NCBI RefSeq assembly: GCF_029894425.1
Contig: NZ_JARXYJ010000001.1
Span: 744,001-808,000 of the forward strand
From: Streptomyces sp. SAI-127
GTDB taxonomy: Bacteria > Actinomycetota > Actinomycetes > Streptomycetales > Streptomycetaceae
DNA: 64,000 nt
Direction: 5' to 3'
In this document: piece by piece, positions 43,601 through 52,845 of the stretch
How the letters are laid out: each line of letters starts with the position of its first letter
How positions within the stretch are numbered: position 1 is the stretch's first letter
Translations under genes and position numbers: made by a program
Notes under the pieces: model-generated
What the model was told of the DNA's origin: nothing
The model's database searches: none
Seen by the model: the letters and a program-made list of their open reading frames with translations, nothing else

Positions 43601-45165
43601 GGACCGTGCCGGGGCCGTCGGATCATGTCGTCGTGGTGGGCGCGGGGCTGTCCGGCCTCGCCTGTGCCCTGCACCTGCTGGGCACAGGCCGCCGGGTCAC
43701 GGTCGTCGAACGGGACGCCGGTCCGGGCGGCCGGGCCGGCCGCGTACGCCTCGGCGACTACGAGGTGGACACCGGTCCCACGGTCCTGACCATGCCGCAC
43801 CTGGCCGACGAAGCCTTCGCGGCCGTCGGCGACAGCCTTGCCCGCCACGTCGAGCTGACGGCCCTGCACCCCGCCTACCGGGCCCGCTTCGCGGACGGGA
43901 CCTCCCTCGACGTACACACCGACGGCCAGGCGATGGAGGCGGAGGTCCGGCGGTTCGCCGGACCGGCCGAAGCGGCCGGCTACCGCGACCTGCGGGAATG
44001 GCTGGAGCGGCTGTACCGCGCGCAGATGCGGCGCTTCATCGACACGAACTTCGACTCGCCCTTCCAGCTGCTCCACCCCGACCTGGCCCGCCTGGCGGCT
44101 CTGGGCGGCTTCGGGCGGCTGGACCGGCGCATCGCCCGCTTCCTGGCCGACCCCCGCCTGCGCCGGGTCTTCTCCTTCCAGGCCCTGTACGCCGGGGTCG
44201 CCCCGGCCAGGGCCCTCGCGGCGTACGCGGTGATCGCCTACATGGACACCGTGGCCGGCGTCTGGTTCCCCAAGGGCGGTATGCACGCGCTGCCCCGCGC
44301 GATGGCGGACGCGGCGGCCGACGCGGGTGGCGAGTTCCGCTGGTCGGCCGAAGCGGCCTCGCTGGAGCGCTCGGCCGGACGGGTCCGTGCCGTGCGGCTG
44401 GCCTCCGGCGAGCGGATCGCCTGCGACGCGGTGGTGCTCTCCTGCGAGCTGTCCGCCGCGCACCGGCTGCTGGGGCGCGCGCCACGGCGCCCGGTGGGGC
44501 TGCGTCACTCGCCGTCCGCCGTTGTCCTGCACGCGGGCACCGACCGCACCTGGCCCGGCCTCGCCCACCACACTCTGTCCTTCGGCGGAGCCTGGGAGCG
44601 CACGTTCGACGAGTTGACCCGCTCGGGTCGGCTGATGAGCGACCCGTCCCTGCTGATCACCCGGCCGACGACCCACGATCCCGCCCTGGCGCCGCCGGGC
44701 AGACACCTCCACTACGTGCTGGCCCCCTGCCCCAACACCGACGTCGGCCCCTCCGCCGACGCGTGGCGGGACCTCGGGCCGCGCTACCGGGAGAGCCTGG
44801 TCGCCGAGCTGGAACGCCGGGGCCTGGACGGATTCGCGGACAGTGTCCAGGAGGAGATGCTCGTGACTCCGCTGGACTGGGCCGCGCAAGGGCACGCGGC
44901 GGGCAGCCCCTTCTCCGTCTCCCACACCTTCGCCCAGACCGGCCCGTTCCGCCCGCGCAATCTGGTGCGCGGCGCCGACAACGTCGTACTGGCCGGCTGC
45001 GGCACCACCCCCGGTGTCGGCGTTCCGACGGTGCTCATCAGCGGCAAACTCGCCGCGGCGCGCATCACCGGGGGCGGCCCACACCGTTTCGCCCGCACCC
45101 GCCCGGCGCGCCCAGCACTTGCCCCCACTCCCTTGACCGCGGAGGACGTCCATGACCCGTCGTGA
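43597..45165 (+). CDS. crtI: Phytoene desaturase
   Basis: 522 residues of an FAD-dependent desaturase. The N-terminal dinucleotide motif is [18 protein letters not shown], and the C-terminal FAD-binding part reads [18 protein letters not shown]. It converts phytoene to lycopene by four desaturations. It overlaps crtE by 4 bases and crtB by 14. Confidence 0.95.
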   Translation: MRTVPGPSDHVVVVGAGLSGLACALHLLGTGRRVTVVERDAGPGGRAGRVRLGDYEVDTGPTVLTMPHLADEAFAAVGDSLARHVELTALHPAYRARFADGTSLDVHTDGQAMEAEVRRFAGPAEAAGYRDLREWLERLYRAQMRRFIDTNFDSPFQLLHPDLARLAALGGFGRLDRRIARFLADPRLRRVFSFQALYAGVAPARALAAYAVIAYMDTVAGVWFPKGGMHALPRAMADAAADAGGEFRWSAEAASLERSAGRVRAVRLASGERIACDAVVLSCELSAAHRLLGRAPRRPVGLRHSPSAVVLHAGTDRTWPGLAHHTLSFGGAWERTFDELTRSGRLMSDPSLLITRPTTHDPALAPPGRHLHYVLAPCPNTDVGPSADAWRDLGPRYRESLVAELERRGLDGFADSVQEEMLVTPLDWAAQGHAAGSPFSVSHTFAQTGPFRPRNLVRGADNVVLAGCGTTPGVGVPTVLISGKLAAARITGGGPHRFARTRPARPALAPTPLTAEDVHDPS

Positions 45166-46147
45166 ACTGGACGCCGCCGGGATCACCGCCCCCGCCCTGC
45201 GCGCCGCGTACACGCACTGCCGGCGGCTCAACGCCCGCCACGGCAGGACCTACTTCCTGGCCACCCGGCTGCTCCCGGTGGAACGCCGCTCCGCGGTGCA
45301 CGCGCTGTACGGCTTCGCACGCTGGGCGGACGACATCGTGGACGACCTCGACGGGCACCGCACGCCTGAGGAGCGCGACCGGCTGCTGCGCCACCTGGAG
45401 AGCGATCTCGCGCACGGGCTGCGTACCGGCGGCGGAACCGAGCCCGTGGTCCGGGCCGTCGCCGACACCGCCGACCGGTACGGCATCCAGCCCGGGCTGT
45501 TCGCGGACTTCCTGGTCTCGATGCGCAGCGACCTGCACGTCACGGACTATCCGACCTACGCCGACCTGCGGGCCTACATGCACGGCTCGGCCGCGGTGAT
45601 CGGACTGCAGATGCTGCCCGTGCTCGGCACGGTCGTACCCAGCGCGGAGGCGGCACCCCACGCGGCCGACCTCGGGGTGGCGTTCCAGCTCACCAACTTC
45701 CTGCGGGACGTGGGTGAGGACCTGGACCGCGACCGCGTCTACCTGCCGGCGGACCTGCTCGCCGCCCACGGCGTGGACCGGGCGCTGCTCGAGTGGAGCC
45801 GCCGCACGGGACGCGGCGACCGGCGGATCCGCGCGGCGCTGATCGCCGCCGAGGACATGACGAGAGAGGCGTACCGGGCGGCGGAACCCGGCATCGCCAT
45901 GCTCGACCCACGGACACGCCCCTGCATCCGCACCGCGTTCACCCTGTACAGCGGCATTCTCGACGCGATCGCGGATCAGGACTACACCGTGGTGCACCGC
46001 CGTGCGGTGGTGTCCCGCGGGCGCCGCGCGGCCACGGCTGCCGCCGGAGTCGTACGCATCGCGGGCGCGCGGTGGCAGGCCCGCACCGGGCGCGGAGCAT
46101 CCCGGGCGGATGGCGCGGCCATCCCGACGAAAGGACCGGCGCGATGA
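45152..46147 (+). CDS. crtB: Phytoene synthase
   Basis: 331 residues of the squalene/phytoene synthase family. Metal-binding motifs are A-D-D-I-V-D-D-L-D and [18 protein letters not shown]. It condenses two geranylgeranyl diphosphates head to head into phytoene. A basic C-terminal extension of about 30 residues is not part of the catalytic fold. It starts inside crtI and overlaps the next gene by 4 bases. Confidence 0.95.
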   Translation: MTRRELDAAGITAPALRAAYTHCRRLNARHGRTYFLATRLLPVERRSAVHALYGFARWADDIVDDLDGHRTPEERDRLLRHLESDLAHGLRTGGGTEPVVRAVADTADRYGIQPGLFADFLVSMRSDLHVTDYPTYADLRAYMHGSAAVIGLQMLPVLGTVVPSAEAAPHAADLGVAFQLTNFLRDVGEDLDRDRVYLPADLLAAHGVDRALLEWSRRTGRGDRRIRAALIAAEDMTREAYRAAEPGIAMLDPRTRPCIRTAFTLYSGILDAIADQDYTVVHRRAVVSRGRRAATAAAGVVRIAGARWQARTGRGASRADGAAIPTKGPAR

Positions 46148-47148
46148 GCGACCGAGCGGAACGGATTGGCTGGACACCGCCGTTGCGGCGGCGCCGGCGG
46201 TCGGACTGGGCGACGCAGACGCCCACCTGGCGGGAGGCACGCCCGGCTCTGATCGCCGACGCCCTCAAACGGGCTTCGGCCCGCCCGTCCGGAAACTGGT
46301 TCGTCGTCGGTGCCTCCCGGGACGTACGCGCCGGCGGCCGCCCGTACGGCAGGACCGTGGGCGGTGTCGAGGTGGTGCTGTGGCGGTCGGAAACCGGCGA
46401 ACTGCACGCCGGCCCGGGCGCCTGCCCCCACCTCGGGGCGCCCCTGCGCGACAGCCGGGTGGTGTGCGGCACGCTGGTGTGCCACTGGCACGGACTGGCC
46501 CTGGACGGGGGGCCGTTCGCCGGATGGGATCCCTACCCGGTCCACGACGACGGGGTCCTGGTGTGGGTCCGGCTGGACTCGGTCGGCGGCGAGGAGCCGT
46601 TGGAGCGTCCTGTGGTGCCGGTACGGCCGGCGGCGGGCAGCGGGGTGGACGCCGTGTTCACGGCGGTCGGGCGGTGCGACCCGCAGGACGTGGTCGCCAA
46701 CCGGCTCGACCCGTGGCACGGCTCGTGGTTCCACCCGTACTCGTTCGTCGACCTGACGGTGGCCCGGCCGCCGACGGGCGAGGACGATTCCTTCGTCGTC
46801 GACGTCTCTTTCCGTGTGACCGGCCGTCTGGTGGTGCCGGTCCGGGCGGAGTTCACGGCGCCCGGACCGCGTACGGTCGTCATGCGCATCACCGAGGGTG
46901 AGGGGTCCACATCCGTGGTGGAGACTCATGCCACGCCGCTGACCCGCGAGGCGGACGAGCGGCCGCGGACCGCGGTGGTCGAGGCGGTCGTCGCCGCCTC
47001 GGACCGGCGCGGCTTCGCCCTCGCGCGGGCCGCCGCGCCCGTACTGCGCCCTCTGATGCGGCGGACGGCCGGCCGGCTCTGGCGCGACGACCTGGCGTAC
47101 GCGGAGCGGCGCTGGGCGCTGCGCAGCACGGGACGGTTCCCGGGATAG
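46144..47148 (+). CDS. crtV: Rieske [2Fe-2S] protein with DUF5914 domain, at the crtV position
   Basis: 334 residues. A Rieske domain carries C94-P-H96-L-G-A and C113-H-W-H116-G-L, the full two-Cys two-His iron-sulfur ligand set. The C-terminal half is the DUF5914 region and has [12 protein letters not shown], which resembles a mononuclear-iron site. The symbol follows gene order (fourth gene of crtEIBV); crtV was originally described as a methylesterase, which this sequence does not support. It could hydroxylate or desaturate a carotenoid. It overlaps crtB by 4 bases. Confidence 0.75.
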   Translation: MSDRAERIGWTPPLRRRRRSDWATQTPTWREARPALIADALKRASARPSGNWFVVGASRDVRAGGRPYGRTVGGVEVVLWRSETGELHAGPGACPHLGAPLRDSRVVCGTLVCHWHGLALDGGPFAGWDPYPVHDDGVLVWVRLDSVGGEEPLERPVVPVRPAAGSGVDAVFTAVGRCDPQDVVANRLDPWHGSWFHPYSFVDLTVARPPTGEDDSFVVDVSFRVTGRLVVPVRAEFTAPGPRTVVMRITEGEGSTSVVETHATPLTREADERPRTAVVEAVVAASDRRGFALARAAAPVLRPLMRRTAGRLWRDDLAYAERRWALRSTGRFPG

Positions 47149-47200
47149 CACCGCGCAGCGGTCACCCGGCAGCCGGTGGGGGCCACCGCATGCCGGGGAC

Positions 47201-48754
47201 TCAGCGTCTCCCGGCCGCGCCGAGCGCTCGCAGTACGGGTGAACGGCCGGCCCGGGGAACCGTCCACAGCACCTGTCCCCGGACGCCCCAGGCGTCGAGC
47301 AGGGCTCCCGCGGCCAGGAAGCCCGTGGTGGCTGCGCGTTCCATGAGGGCCACGGGCAGGTCGCAGCGGATCGCGTCACCGGCCAGCGTCACCCGGGGGT
47401 GCGGCGTCAGCACGGTGGGCCGCCGGGAATAGGAGCCGACCGGGAAGAACGGGCAGTCGGAGCGCCACTCGTGCCGGGCGTCCACGACCCGTGCGTGCCG
47501 TGTCTCCGGGTAGACCCGGCGCAGGCTCTCCGTGAGGCGGTTCTGCATCGCCTCCGGGTCGGTGCCGGCGGGGACGGCGTAGGCGTGCAGTTCCACCACC
47601 GAGCCGCCGGTCCGGGCCGCCCAGCGGGCGGCCTCGCCCTCGTAGCGGTCGAGGACGCTGATGTTGTCGAGGCCGTCGTAGCCGCTGGTGCCGAGGAACC
47701 CGGGGCGGTCGGCGCGCACCGGCCGGTCCAGCCAGAGCCGGGAGACGAGGAAGGCGGGGGCGGTGTCCAGGGCGGCGATGTCGCCGCGCCAGGCAGGGGT
47801 ACCAAGGCGGGGTGACGCCGCGACGACCCCTCGCAGCGCTCCGGGATCGAGTGCGAGTACGGCCGCGTCGTACCGGTCGGTGGCGCTGTCGGTCCGCACC
47901 TCCACTCCCCCGCCGTCGCACGGGTGGACGCCCTGCACGGGTGTGCCGGTGCGGACATCCGTCCCGAGGCCGCGGAGGTAGTCGCCGAGGGGCTCCCACA
48001 GGGCCTGGGGGAAGGGCTCGTTCGGCACGTCGAAGAGCAGGCCCTCCGAGGAGCCGAGGAAGTAGATGTGGAACATCAGCAGCAGTTCCGCGGCGGACAG
48101 TTCGCGCGGGTCGGCGAAGAAGCTGCGCGAGAACACCTCGAAGGCCAGATGGTGCGCGGCTTCGGGGAAGCGGACGCGCTCCAGGAAGGCCGTCGCACTC
48201 ATGCCGTCGAAGCGTTCGTAGACCTCGGGGACGCGTACGTCCAGGAGGGGCAGCGCGGCCCGGGCGTCCATCGCGGTGAGGTCGCGCCAGCCGAAGGTGG
48301 GGCTGAGGGCGACGAAGCCGAGCGCGCTGAACGGCGGTGTCCGCGGAACGCGGGCGAAGCTGTCGGTCAGCCCGCCGCTGTGCCGCAGTGGGTAGTCGGG
48401 CAGCGGCCTGAGACGGTCGAGGCCGGGGTCGGTACGCCGCAGCAGGCCGCGCAGGTTGTAGTACTGGCGGAAGAAGGCGTGGAAGCCGCGGCTCATGGTC
48501 GCCTCGGAGCCGTCTGCGAGGCGGGTGCGCCACCCCGCGAGACGGCCGCCGAGCGACTCCTCACGTTCGTAGAGGGTCACGCGGGCGCCGCGTTCGGCCA
48601 GCAGGGTGGCCGCGGCGAGACCGGCGATCCCCCCGCCGACCACGGCGACGCCCGGCGCGGCCGCGCGGTCGAAACGGTCCCGGCCGGGCGCGGGCATCAC
48701 GATCTCGGCCTTGCGGTCGCGGCCCCACCTGGCCGCTCGCCGCGGGGCGCTCAC
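47201..48754 (-). CDS. crtU: Beta-carotene desaturase/methylase (isorenieratene forming)
   Basis: 517 residues of an FAD-dependent carotenoid desaturase. The dinucleotide motif is V-A-V-V-G-G-G-I-A-G-L-A-A-A-T-L-L-A-E-R, and the C-terminal part reads V-T-L-A-G-D-A-I-R-C-D-L-P-V-A-L-M-E-R. In this pathway it converts beta-ionone rings to aromatic rings, giving isorenieratene. Last gene of crtYTU; GTG 48754 overlaps the crtT stop (GTGA). Confidence 0.92.
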   Translation of the reverse strand: MSAPRRAARWGRDRKAEIVMPAPGRDRFDRAAAPGVAVVGGGIAGLAAATLLAERGARVTLYEREESLGGRLAGWRTRLADGSEATMSRGFHAFFRQYYNLRGLLRRTDPGLDRLRPLPDYPLRHSGGLTDSFARVPRTPPFSALGFVALSPTFGWRDLTAMDARAALPLLDVRVPEVYERFDGMSATAFLERVRFPEAAHHLAFEVFSRSFFADPRELSAAELLLMFHIYFLGSSEGLLFDVPNEPFPQALWEPLGDYLRGLGTDVRTGTPVQGVHPCDGGGVEVRTDSATDRYDAAVLALDPGALRGVVAASPRLGTPAWRGDIAALDTAPAFLVSRLWLDRPVRADRPGFLGTSGYDGLDNISVLDRYEGEAARWAARTGGSVVELHAYAVPAGTDPEAMQNRLTESLRRVYPETRHARVVDARHEWRSDCPFFPVGSYSRRPTVLTPHPRVTLAGDAIRCDLPVALMERAATTGFLAAGALLDAWGVRGQVLWTVPRAGRSPVLRALGAAGRR

Positions 48755-49482
48755 CGGGCGTCCCCCGCCGGTGCGGCGGACCCGTTGCGGGCCAGGAAGG
48801 TGTGCACGATGCCGGTCTGCCATCCGGCGACGGGTGCCGCGCGCACGTCCGTGAATCCGGCGCGGGCCAGCCGGGCGGTGAAGTCGGGGGCCGTGTCGAA
48901 GTCGAGGACGCTTCGCCACAGGTGACGGTAGAGGGCACGGTCACCGCTGAGGGTGCCCGCCGGGATGATCACCCCTCGGCACACGGCCGTCCACACGGCA
49001 CGGTGGGCAGGGGAGCCGCTGAGACTGTACTCGTGGACGGCGAGCCGTCCCCCCGGCCGGAGCAGTGAGCGGACGGTCCCCAGGACGCCGTCCGGATCGG
49101 TGACGTTGCGGAACAGGTAGGCGGCGAACACCGCGTCGTACGGTCCCTCACCGGCCGTCGCCGCCTCCTCGGCGGTCAGGTGCAGGAAGCGCACATGGGC
49201 CGGCCACGGTTTGGCCAGTGCGCGCCGCAGCATCCCGGCCGAGGCGTCGACGGCCGTGATCCGGGCGCGGGGCGCGGCCCGCAGGAGGGCCCGGGTGGAG
49301 GCGCCCGTGCCGCAGCCGAGGTCGAGGATGTGCAGGCCGGCCCCGGCCCGGGGCAGCCGGAGCCGTCGGGCCGAGCGCAGGAGGTCGGTGCGGTAGCCGG
49401 GGTTGAGAGCCGTGAGGCGGTCGTAGGTGTGCGACGCGTGGTCGAAGGCGCGTGCCAGGTCGTCGTCGCGCAGCAGTGTCAT
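48751..49482 (-). CDS. crtT: SAM-dependent methyltransferase of the crt cluster
   Basis: 243 residues of a class I methyltransferase. SAM motif I is ILDLGCGTGASTRALL and the acidic loop after strand 2 is I-T-A-V-D-A-S. UbiE-like features include FDHASHTYDRLT at the N-terminus. Its carotenoid target has not been clear in the literature. It overlaps both crtY and crtU by 4 bases. Confidence 0.9.
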   Translation of the reverse strand: MTLLRDDDLARAFDHASHTYDRLTALNPGYRTDLLRSARRLRLPRAGAGLHILDLGCGTGASTRALLRAAPRARITAVDASAGMLRRALAKPWPAHVRFLHLTAEEAATAGEGPYDAVFAAYLFRNVTDPDGVLGTVRSLLRPGGRLAVHEYSLSGSPAHRAVWTAVCRGVIIPAGTLSGDRALYRHLWRSVLDFDTAPDFTARLARAGFTDVRAAPVAGWQTGIVHTFLARNGSAAPAGDAR

Positions 49483-50702
49483 CGGTGGCTCTCTCCGATT
49501 CGTGGGGCGGGCTGGGACCGTCGGGGCAGGAAGGGGAGTTCGAGGGCGGTCCGGAGCATGGGTCCCACGGGGGTGCGCAGGCCGATGCCCCACTCCTCGC
49601 TGAGCGAGGTGTCGCCGTCGAGGAAGCGCAGCAGACGTTCCGGCGGAACGCGTCGGAACAGGCCGGTGAAGAAGCCGGGACCGTCGATCCGCCCGGTGTC
49701 CAGCGCCCGCAGCAGCACCGCGTCCATGGCCAGTGCCCGTCGTCCGTGCGGTGCGGGCACGCTCGCGCGGCCGTCGCGCAGGGCGGCGGCGATGGCCCTG
49801 CTCTGCCGCTGCACGGCGGCGAAGGTGTAGCCGGTCGCCGGGCGGGTGGCACCGCCCGCGGTGCCGATCCGGAAGACGGAACTCCCGGTACGGCGGGGGA
49901 AGCGCGCGTCGGTCATCGGGATGACGCCCTGCTCCGCCGATTCGACGGTGAACGCCCCGAGGCCGAGGATGTCGCGACAGTAGTGGGACAGTGCGGCCTC
50001 GTAGACCGTCGTGGTCAGCGGAGCACGGGAGAACTCGGTGTACTCGACGAGCGCCCTGCCCGGCGCCAGCGGCAGCGTGTAGCCGAAGGCGAGCCCGTGG
50101 CGCGGCTGCGGCACCCGGAAGTCCATCAGATCGGCGACCGCGGGGTCGAACCGGTCCGCTTCGGTGCGCACGAACCAGCCACGGAAGTGCTGCATCAGCT
50201 GTGTCCGGGCCGGTGGCAGAGAGCGCAGGGGGCGGGAGTCGAAGACCTGGCGGGCGCGGAGTGTCAGCGTACGGCCGTCGGACGTCGTGCAGCGGACCTC
50301 CGCGCCGTCGGCCGTGTCGTGCACCGTGTCCGCGGTCGCGCGCAGGACGCGCGAGCCTGGTGAACGGGCCAGCCGGGCATGCACCAGCTGTTCGAACGCC
50401 GTGGATCGGAGCATGCGGTAGCGCAGCGGGGACGGGTCCACGGTGATCGTCCGGCCGTCGGTACCGTGCACGCGCAGCCGGGACCAGGAGGCGCTGACGG
50501 CTTCGGCGAAGTCGCCGGTGCCCCGCTCCCAGTAACACCAGGTCCGCTCGGGCGGACGCCGCGGGCCGTCCGGTGCTTCCACCAGGGTGACGGTGGCGGA
50601 ACCGGTCGCCGTCAGGTGGTGCGCGAGACTGAGCCCGGACGCGCCGCCGCCGACGATGACCACGTCGGAGGTTTCCGTGGGCGCCGCGGGAGGTCGGCTC
50701 AC
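49479..50702 (-). CDS. crtY: Lycopene beta-cyclase
   Basis: 407 residues of an FAD-binding cyclase with V-V-I-V-G-G-G-A-S-G-L-S-L-A-H-H at the start, a cyclase-type F-D-S-R-P motif at about residue 135 and F-R-I-G-T-A-G-G-A-T-R-P-A-T-G-Y in the C-terminal half. It closes both ends of lycopene to give beta-carotene. GTG 50702 has no evident ribosome site of its own but overlaps the stop of a 37-codon frame, suggesting translational coupling. First large gene of crtYTU. Confidence 0.93.
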   Translation of the reverse strand: MSRPPAAPTETSDVVIVGGGASGLSLAHHLTATGSATVTLVEAPDGPRRPPERTWCYWERGTGDFAEAVSASWSRLRVHGTDGRTITVDPSPLRYRMLRSTAFEQLVHARLARSPGSRVLRATADTVHDTADGAEVRCTTSDGRTLTLRARQVFDSRPLRSLPPARTQLMQHFRGWFVRTEADRFDPAVADLMDFRVPQPRHGLAFGYTLPLAPGRALVEYTEFSRAPLTTTVYEAALSHYCRDILGLGAFTVESAEQGVIPMTDARFPRRTGSSVFRIGTAGGATRPATGYTFAAVQRQSRAIAAALRDGRASVPAPHGRRALAMDAVLLRALDTGRIDGPGFFTGLFRRVPPERLLRFLDGDTSLSEEWGIGLRTPVGPMLRTALELPFLPRRSQPAPRIGESHR

Positions 50703-50812
50703 CGGACACGCCGTTCGGCGGCGGCATCGCGCACCGCGCGGGCGCCGTACGCGTCGAACAGGCCGCCGCCGGTGGCGGAGGGGCCCGGTACCCGTGCGCC
50801 GTTGATGTCCAC
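50699..50812 (-). CDS. 37-residue ORF translationally coupled to crtY
   Basis: GTG 50812 follows AGGAG at six bases and opens a 37-codon frame starting M-D-I-N-G-A-R-V-P-G-P-S-A-T-G-G-G-L-F-D. Its TGA overlaps the GTG of crtY (GTGA). G/C is strongly preferred in third positions. crtY lacks a clear ribosome site, so this frame probably delivers ribosomes to it. I recognise no homologue. It may be a leader peptide, or the true crtY N-terminus could need re-examination for a frameshift. Confidence 0.5.
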   Translation of the reverse strand: MDINGARVPGPSATGGGLFDAYGARAVRDAAAERRVR

Positions 50813-50886
50813 GTCTCACTCCTGATCGCAGAGGCACGCGTGCGGCTCCCTCTCCTTGCCCTCTCTTCCGTGAGCCTGCCGCCCGT

Positions 50887-50896
50887 GGATGCGCCG
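50887..50896 (-). promoter_or_regulatory. Putative light-responsive promoter element before crtYTU
   Basis: On the minus strand CGGCGCATCC lies 75-84 bases before the small coupled ORF that leads into crtY, the same decamer at a similar distance as before crtE. It is the best common element I can see for a shared LitS promoter. Confidence 0.3.
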
Positions 50897-50970
50897 GACA
50901 CAGACCAACCGGAGTGGACCTGCCGCTCTCCTCACGTCCGTCCGACCAGGTACCCGACGGACGCACCACG

Positions 50971-51966
50971 TCACCTCAGAGCGATGGACTCCACGGCCGT
51001 GAGGGCCTGTGCCAACCCGGACGGATGCGGTGACCCCGGCACGGTCTGCCCGGCCCAGCCGGGCCCGAGTGTCAGGACGACCGGCTTCCTGCGGGCACCC
51101 CGCACACCCCATTCGATCGCGGCCACGTGCTGAGCCAGCGGCCGGCTCGCGGTGGTGCGCGACTGCGCCCACAGCCCCACCGCGGCCGGACCGGTCCTGC
51201 GTACCGCGGCCACGAGCGACTCGACGGGCAGCGCGCCGCCGAACATGCGCACCGGCAGGCCCCGTTCGGCCAGGGCGGCGGCCAGGACCTCCAAGGGCAG
51301 CGTGTGGTTCTCGGCGGGGACACAGGCGAGGACCGTCGTGGCGCCGGGCCGGTCGGGGACCGCGGGCGGGGCGTGGCGCCGCAGCACGCCGGACACGTGC
51401 CAGGACAGGAAGTGCTCGACCTCGACGTACCTCTCGCCCGAGCTCTCCCATTTGCGGCCGACCGCCTGAAGAGTCGGCATGATCACCTCCGACCACGCCG
51501 CGACCAGGCCGTGTTCCTCGATCGCGGCGTTGAGCAATCCGTCGAGCGCGACGGCGTCGAGACGCAGGGCCGCACGGGCGACTCCCTTGCACTCCTGACG
51601 CACGTCGCCCAGGCGAAGACCGGTGCCGGCCCGGCTCCGGCCGCGGGCCGCGGGCAATGGGGACCGAACGGAGCCCACCTGGGGGGCGGGCGTCTCCGGA
51701 CCCGCCTCGTCCAGTGCCAGACGGGCGGCCTCGGCAGGCGGCAACCCGGTCGCCGTCAGCGCGCACATCCGCTCCAGCCGCGCCACGTCCACGGCGGTCC
51801 AGCGACGATGCCGGCCACCGGTGTGCGCCGTGGGGCCGAGACCGTAGCGGCGGTCCCAGGAACGGACCGTGGTCGGTGCCACCCCCAGACGCCTCGCCAC
51901 CTCCCCGGTGGTCAGCCCGCCGCCACGCGGCGCGTCCTCGCCACCGTCATCTCTGTCCAGGCTCAT
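50971..51966 (-). CDS. litR: LitR-type MerR regulator with cobalamin-binding domain
   Basis: 331 residues. The N-terminal MerR HTH reads LTTGEVARRLGVAPTTVRSWDRRYGLGP. The B12-binding half contains W-E-S-S-G-E-R-Y-V-E-V-E-H-F-L and E-N-H-T-L-P-L-E, where the His is the expected cobalt ligand as in CarH/LitR photoreceptors that use adenosylcobalamin. It represses carotenoid or sigma-factor transcription in the dark. ATG 51966 has GGGGAG only one base away, so a leaderless transcript or another start is possible. It is divergent from litS and upstream of crtY on the same strand. Confidence 0.9.
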   Translation of the reverse strand: MSLDRDDGGEDAPRGGGLTTGEVARRLGVAPTTVRSWDRRYGLGPTAHTGGRHRRWTAVDVARLERMCALTATGLPPAEAARLALDEAGPETPAPQVGSVRSPLPAARGRSRAGTGLRLGDVRQECKGVARAALRLDAVALDGLLNAAIEEHGLVAAWSEVIMPTLQAVGRKWESSGERYVEVEHFLSWHVSGVLRRHAPPAVPDRPGATTVLACVPAENHTLPLEVLAAALAERGLPVRMFGGALPVESLVAAVRRTGPAAVGLWAQSRTTASRPLAQHVAAIEWGVRGARRKPVVLTLGPGWAGQTVPGSPHPSGLAQALTAVESIALR

Positions 51967-51977
51967 ACTCCCCACTG

Positions 51978-52014
51978 TACGACGCATAAACGACGCATGT
52001 TGTCTGCGTCGTTT
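51978..52014. promoter_or_regulatory. LitR operator candidate in the litR-litS promoter
   Basis: AAACGACGCA (51988-51997) and TGCGTCGTTT (52005-52014) form a perfect 10-7-10 inverted repeat, and a further direct copy ACGACGCA lies at 51979-51986. On the minus strand this is two ATGCGTCGT direct repeats with period 12 plus one inverted copy. It sits just before litR and within the divergent promoter, the expected place for autoregulation and control of litS. Confidence 0.6.
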
Positions 52015-52129
52015 CAGCTCACGAGACTGGCACGCAGGCGCTCGGTCGCTACGGCGTCTGCCGGCCGGACCGGTTCGGCAGGCGGCCTTCCGGCCCCCGC
52101 ACGGGACGCACGGCAGGAGGAACAAGCCC

Positions 52130-52738
52130 ATGACCACGAACACGCGATCCGCCGGTGTCCGCACCCCGGCCGCGGAGGAGACGCCGTGCGAGGAAGAACT
52201 GGCCCGCGGCCTGTGCGCCGCGGACGAGACCGCGTTCGCGGCCGTCTACCGGCGTTGGGGCTCACTCGTCCACACCATGGCCACCCGCTCGCTCGGCGAC
52301 GCCCATGAGGCCGAGGACGTGACCCAGCAGGTGTTCCTCGGCGCCTGGCGCGGACGGGACGGCTACCGTCCGGAGCGGGGCCCGCTCGGCGCCTGGCTGG
52401 TCGGCATCACGCGCCGGAAGATCATCGACGCACTGGCGGCCAGGACGAGGCGTCTCACGCTGATCGACTCGATGGTGTCCGACGCCGACGTGCACCGCCA
52501 CGAGGCGGGCGCCCCGGACGACGTCCTGGACCGGGTGCTCCTGGTCGACGCCCTGTCCCGGCTCCCGCGCCATCAGCGCGAGGTGCTGTGCATGGCGTTC
52601 TACGAGGACCTGACCCAGGCCCAGATCGCCGAGCACACCGGCATCCCCCTGGGCACCGTGAAGAGCCACACCCGACGTGGCCTGCTTCGGCTGCGTGAGG
52701 GGATCGAACGAGGCCGCGCCGCCGAGAACACCGCGTAG
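52130..52738 (+). CDS. litS: ECF sigma factor LitS
   Basis: 202 residues of an ECF sigma factor. Region 2 contains AVYRRWGSLVHTMATRSLGDAHEAEDVTQQVF, region 4 L-P-R-H-Q-R-E-V-L-C-M-A-F-Y-E-D-L-T-Q-A-Q-I-A and T-V-K-S-H-T-R-R-G-L. In S. coelicolor the homologue drives light-induced crt expression. ATG 52130 follows GGAGG. It is first in an operon with a DUF4397 protein, a sortase-like protein and an anti-sigma factor. Confidence 0.9.
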   Translation: MTTNTRSAGVRTPAAEETPCEEELARGLCAADETAFAAVYRRWGSLVHTMATRSLGDAHEAEDVTQQVFLGAWRGRDGYRPERGPLGAWLVGITRRKIIDALAARTRRLTLIDSMVSDADVHRHEAGAPDDVLDRVLLVDALSRLPRHQREVLCMAFYEDLTQAQIAEHTGIPLGTVKSHTRRGLLRLREGIERGRAAENTA

Positions 52739-52845
52739 GTACGGACCGGAACCCGCCGCCGCGCGCATCCAGGGCGGCGGCCGCGCACGAAACAGCCACG
52801 AGACTCCGCATCCGGCGGAACCTCTCACCGAAGGTGTTGATCCTC

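Noticed and set aside
43306..45231. Long open frame opposite crtI
   Set aside because: Same artefact; crtI with its FAD motifs is on the other strand.
50703..50969. N-terminal extension of CrtY to about 50969
   Set aside because: The extra residues are Arg/Gly-rich without family similarity and run through the promoter and small ORF; GTG 50702 gives the expected FAD-motif position.
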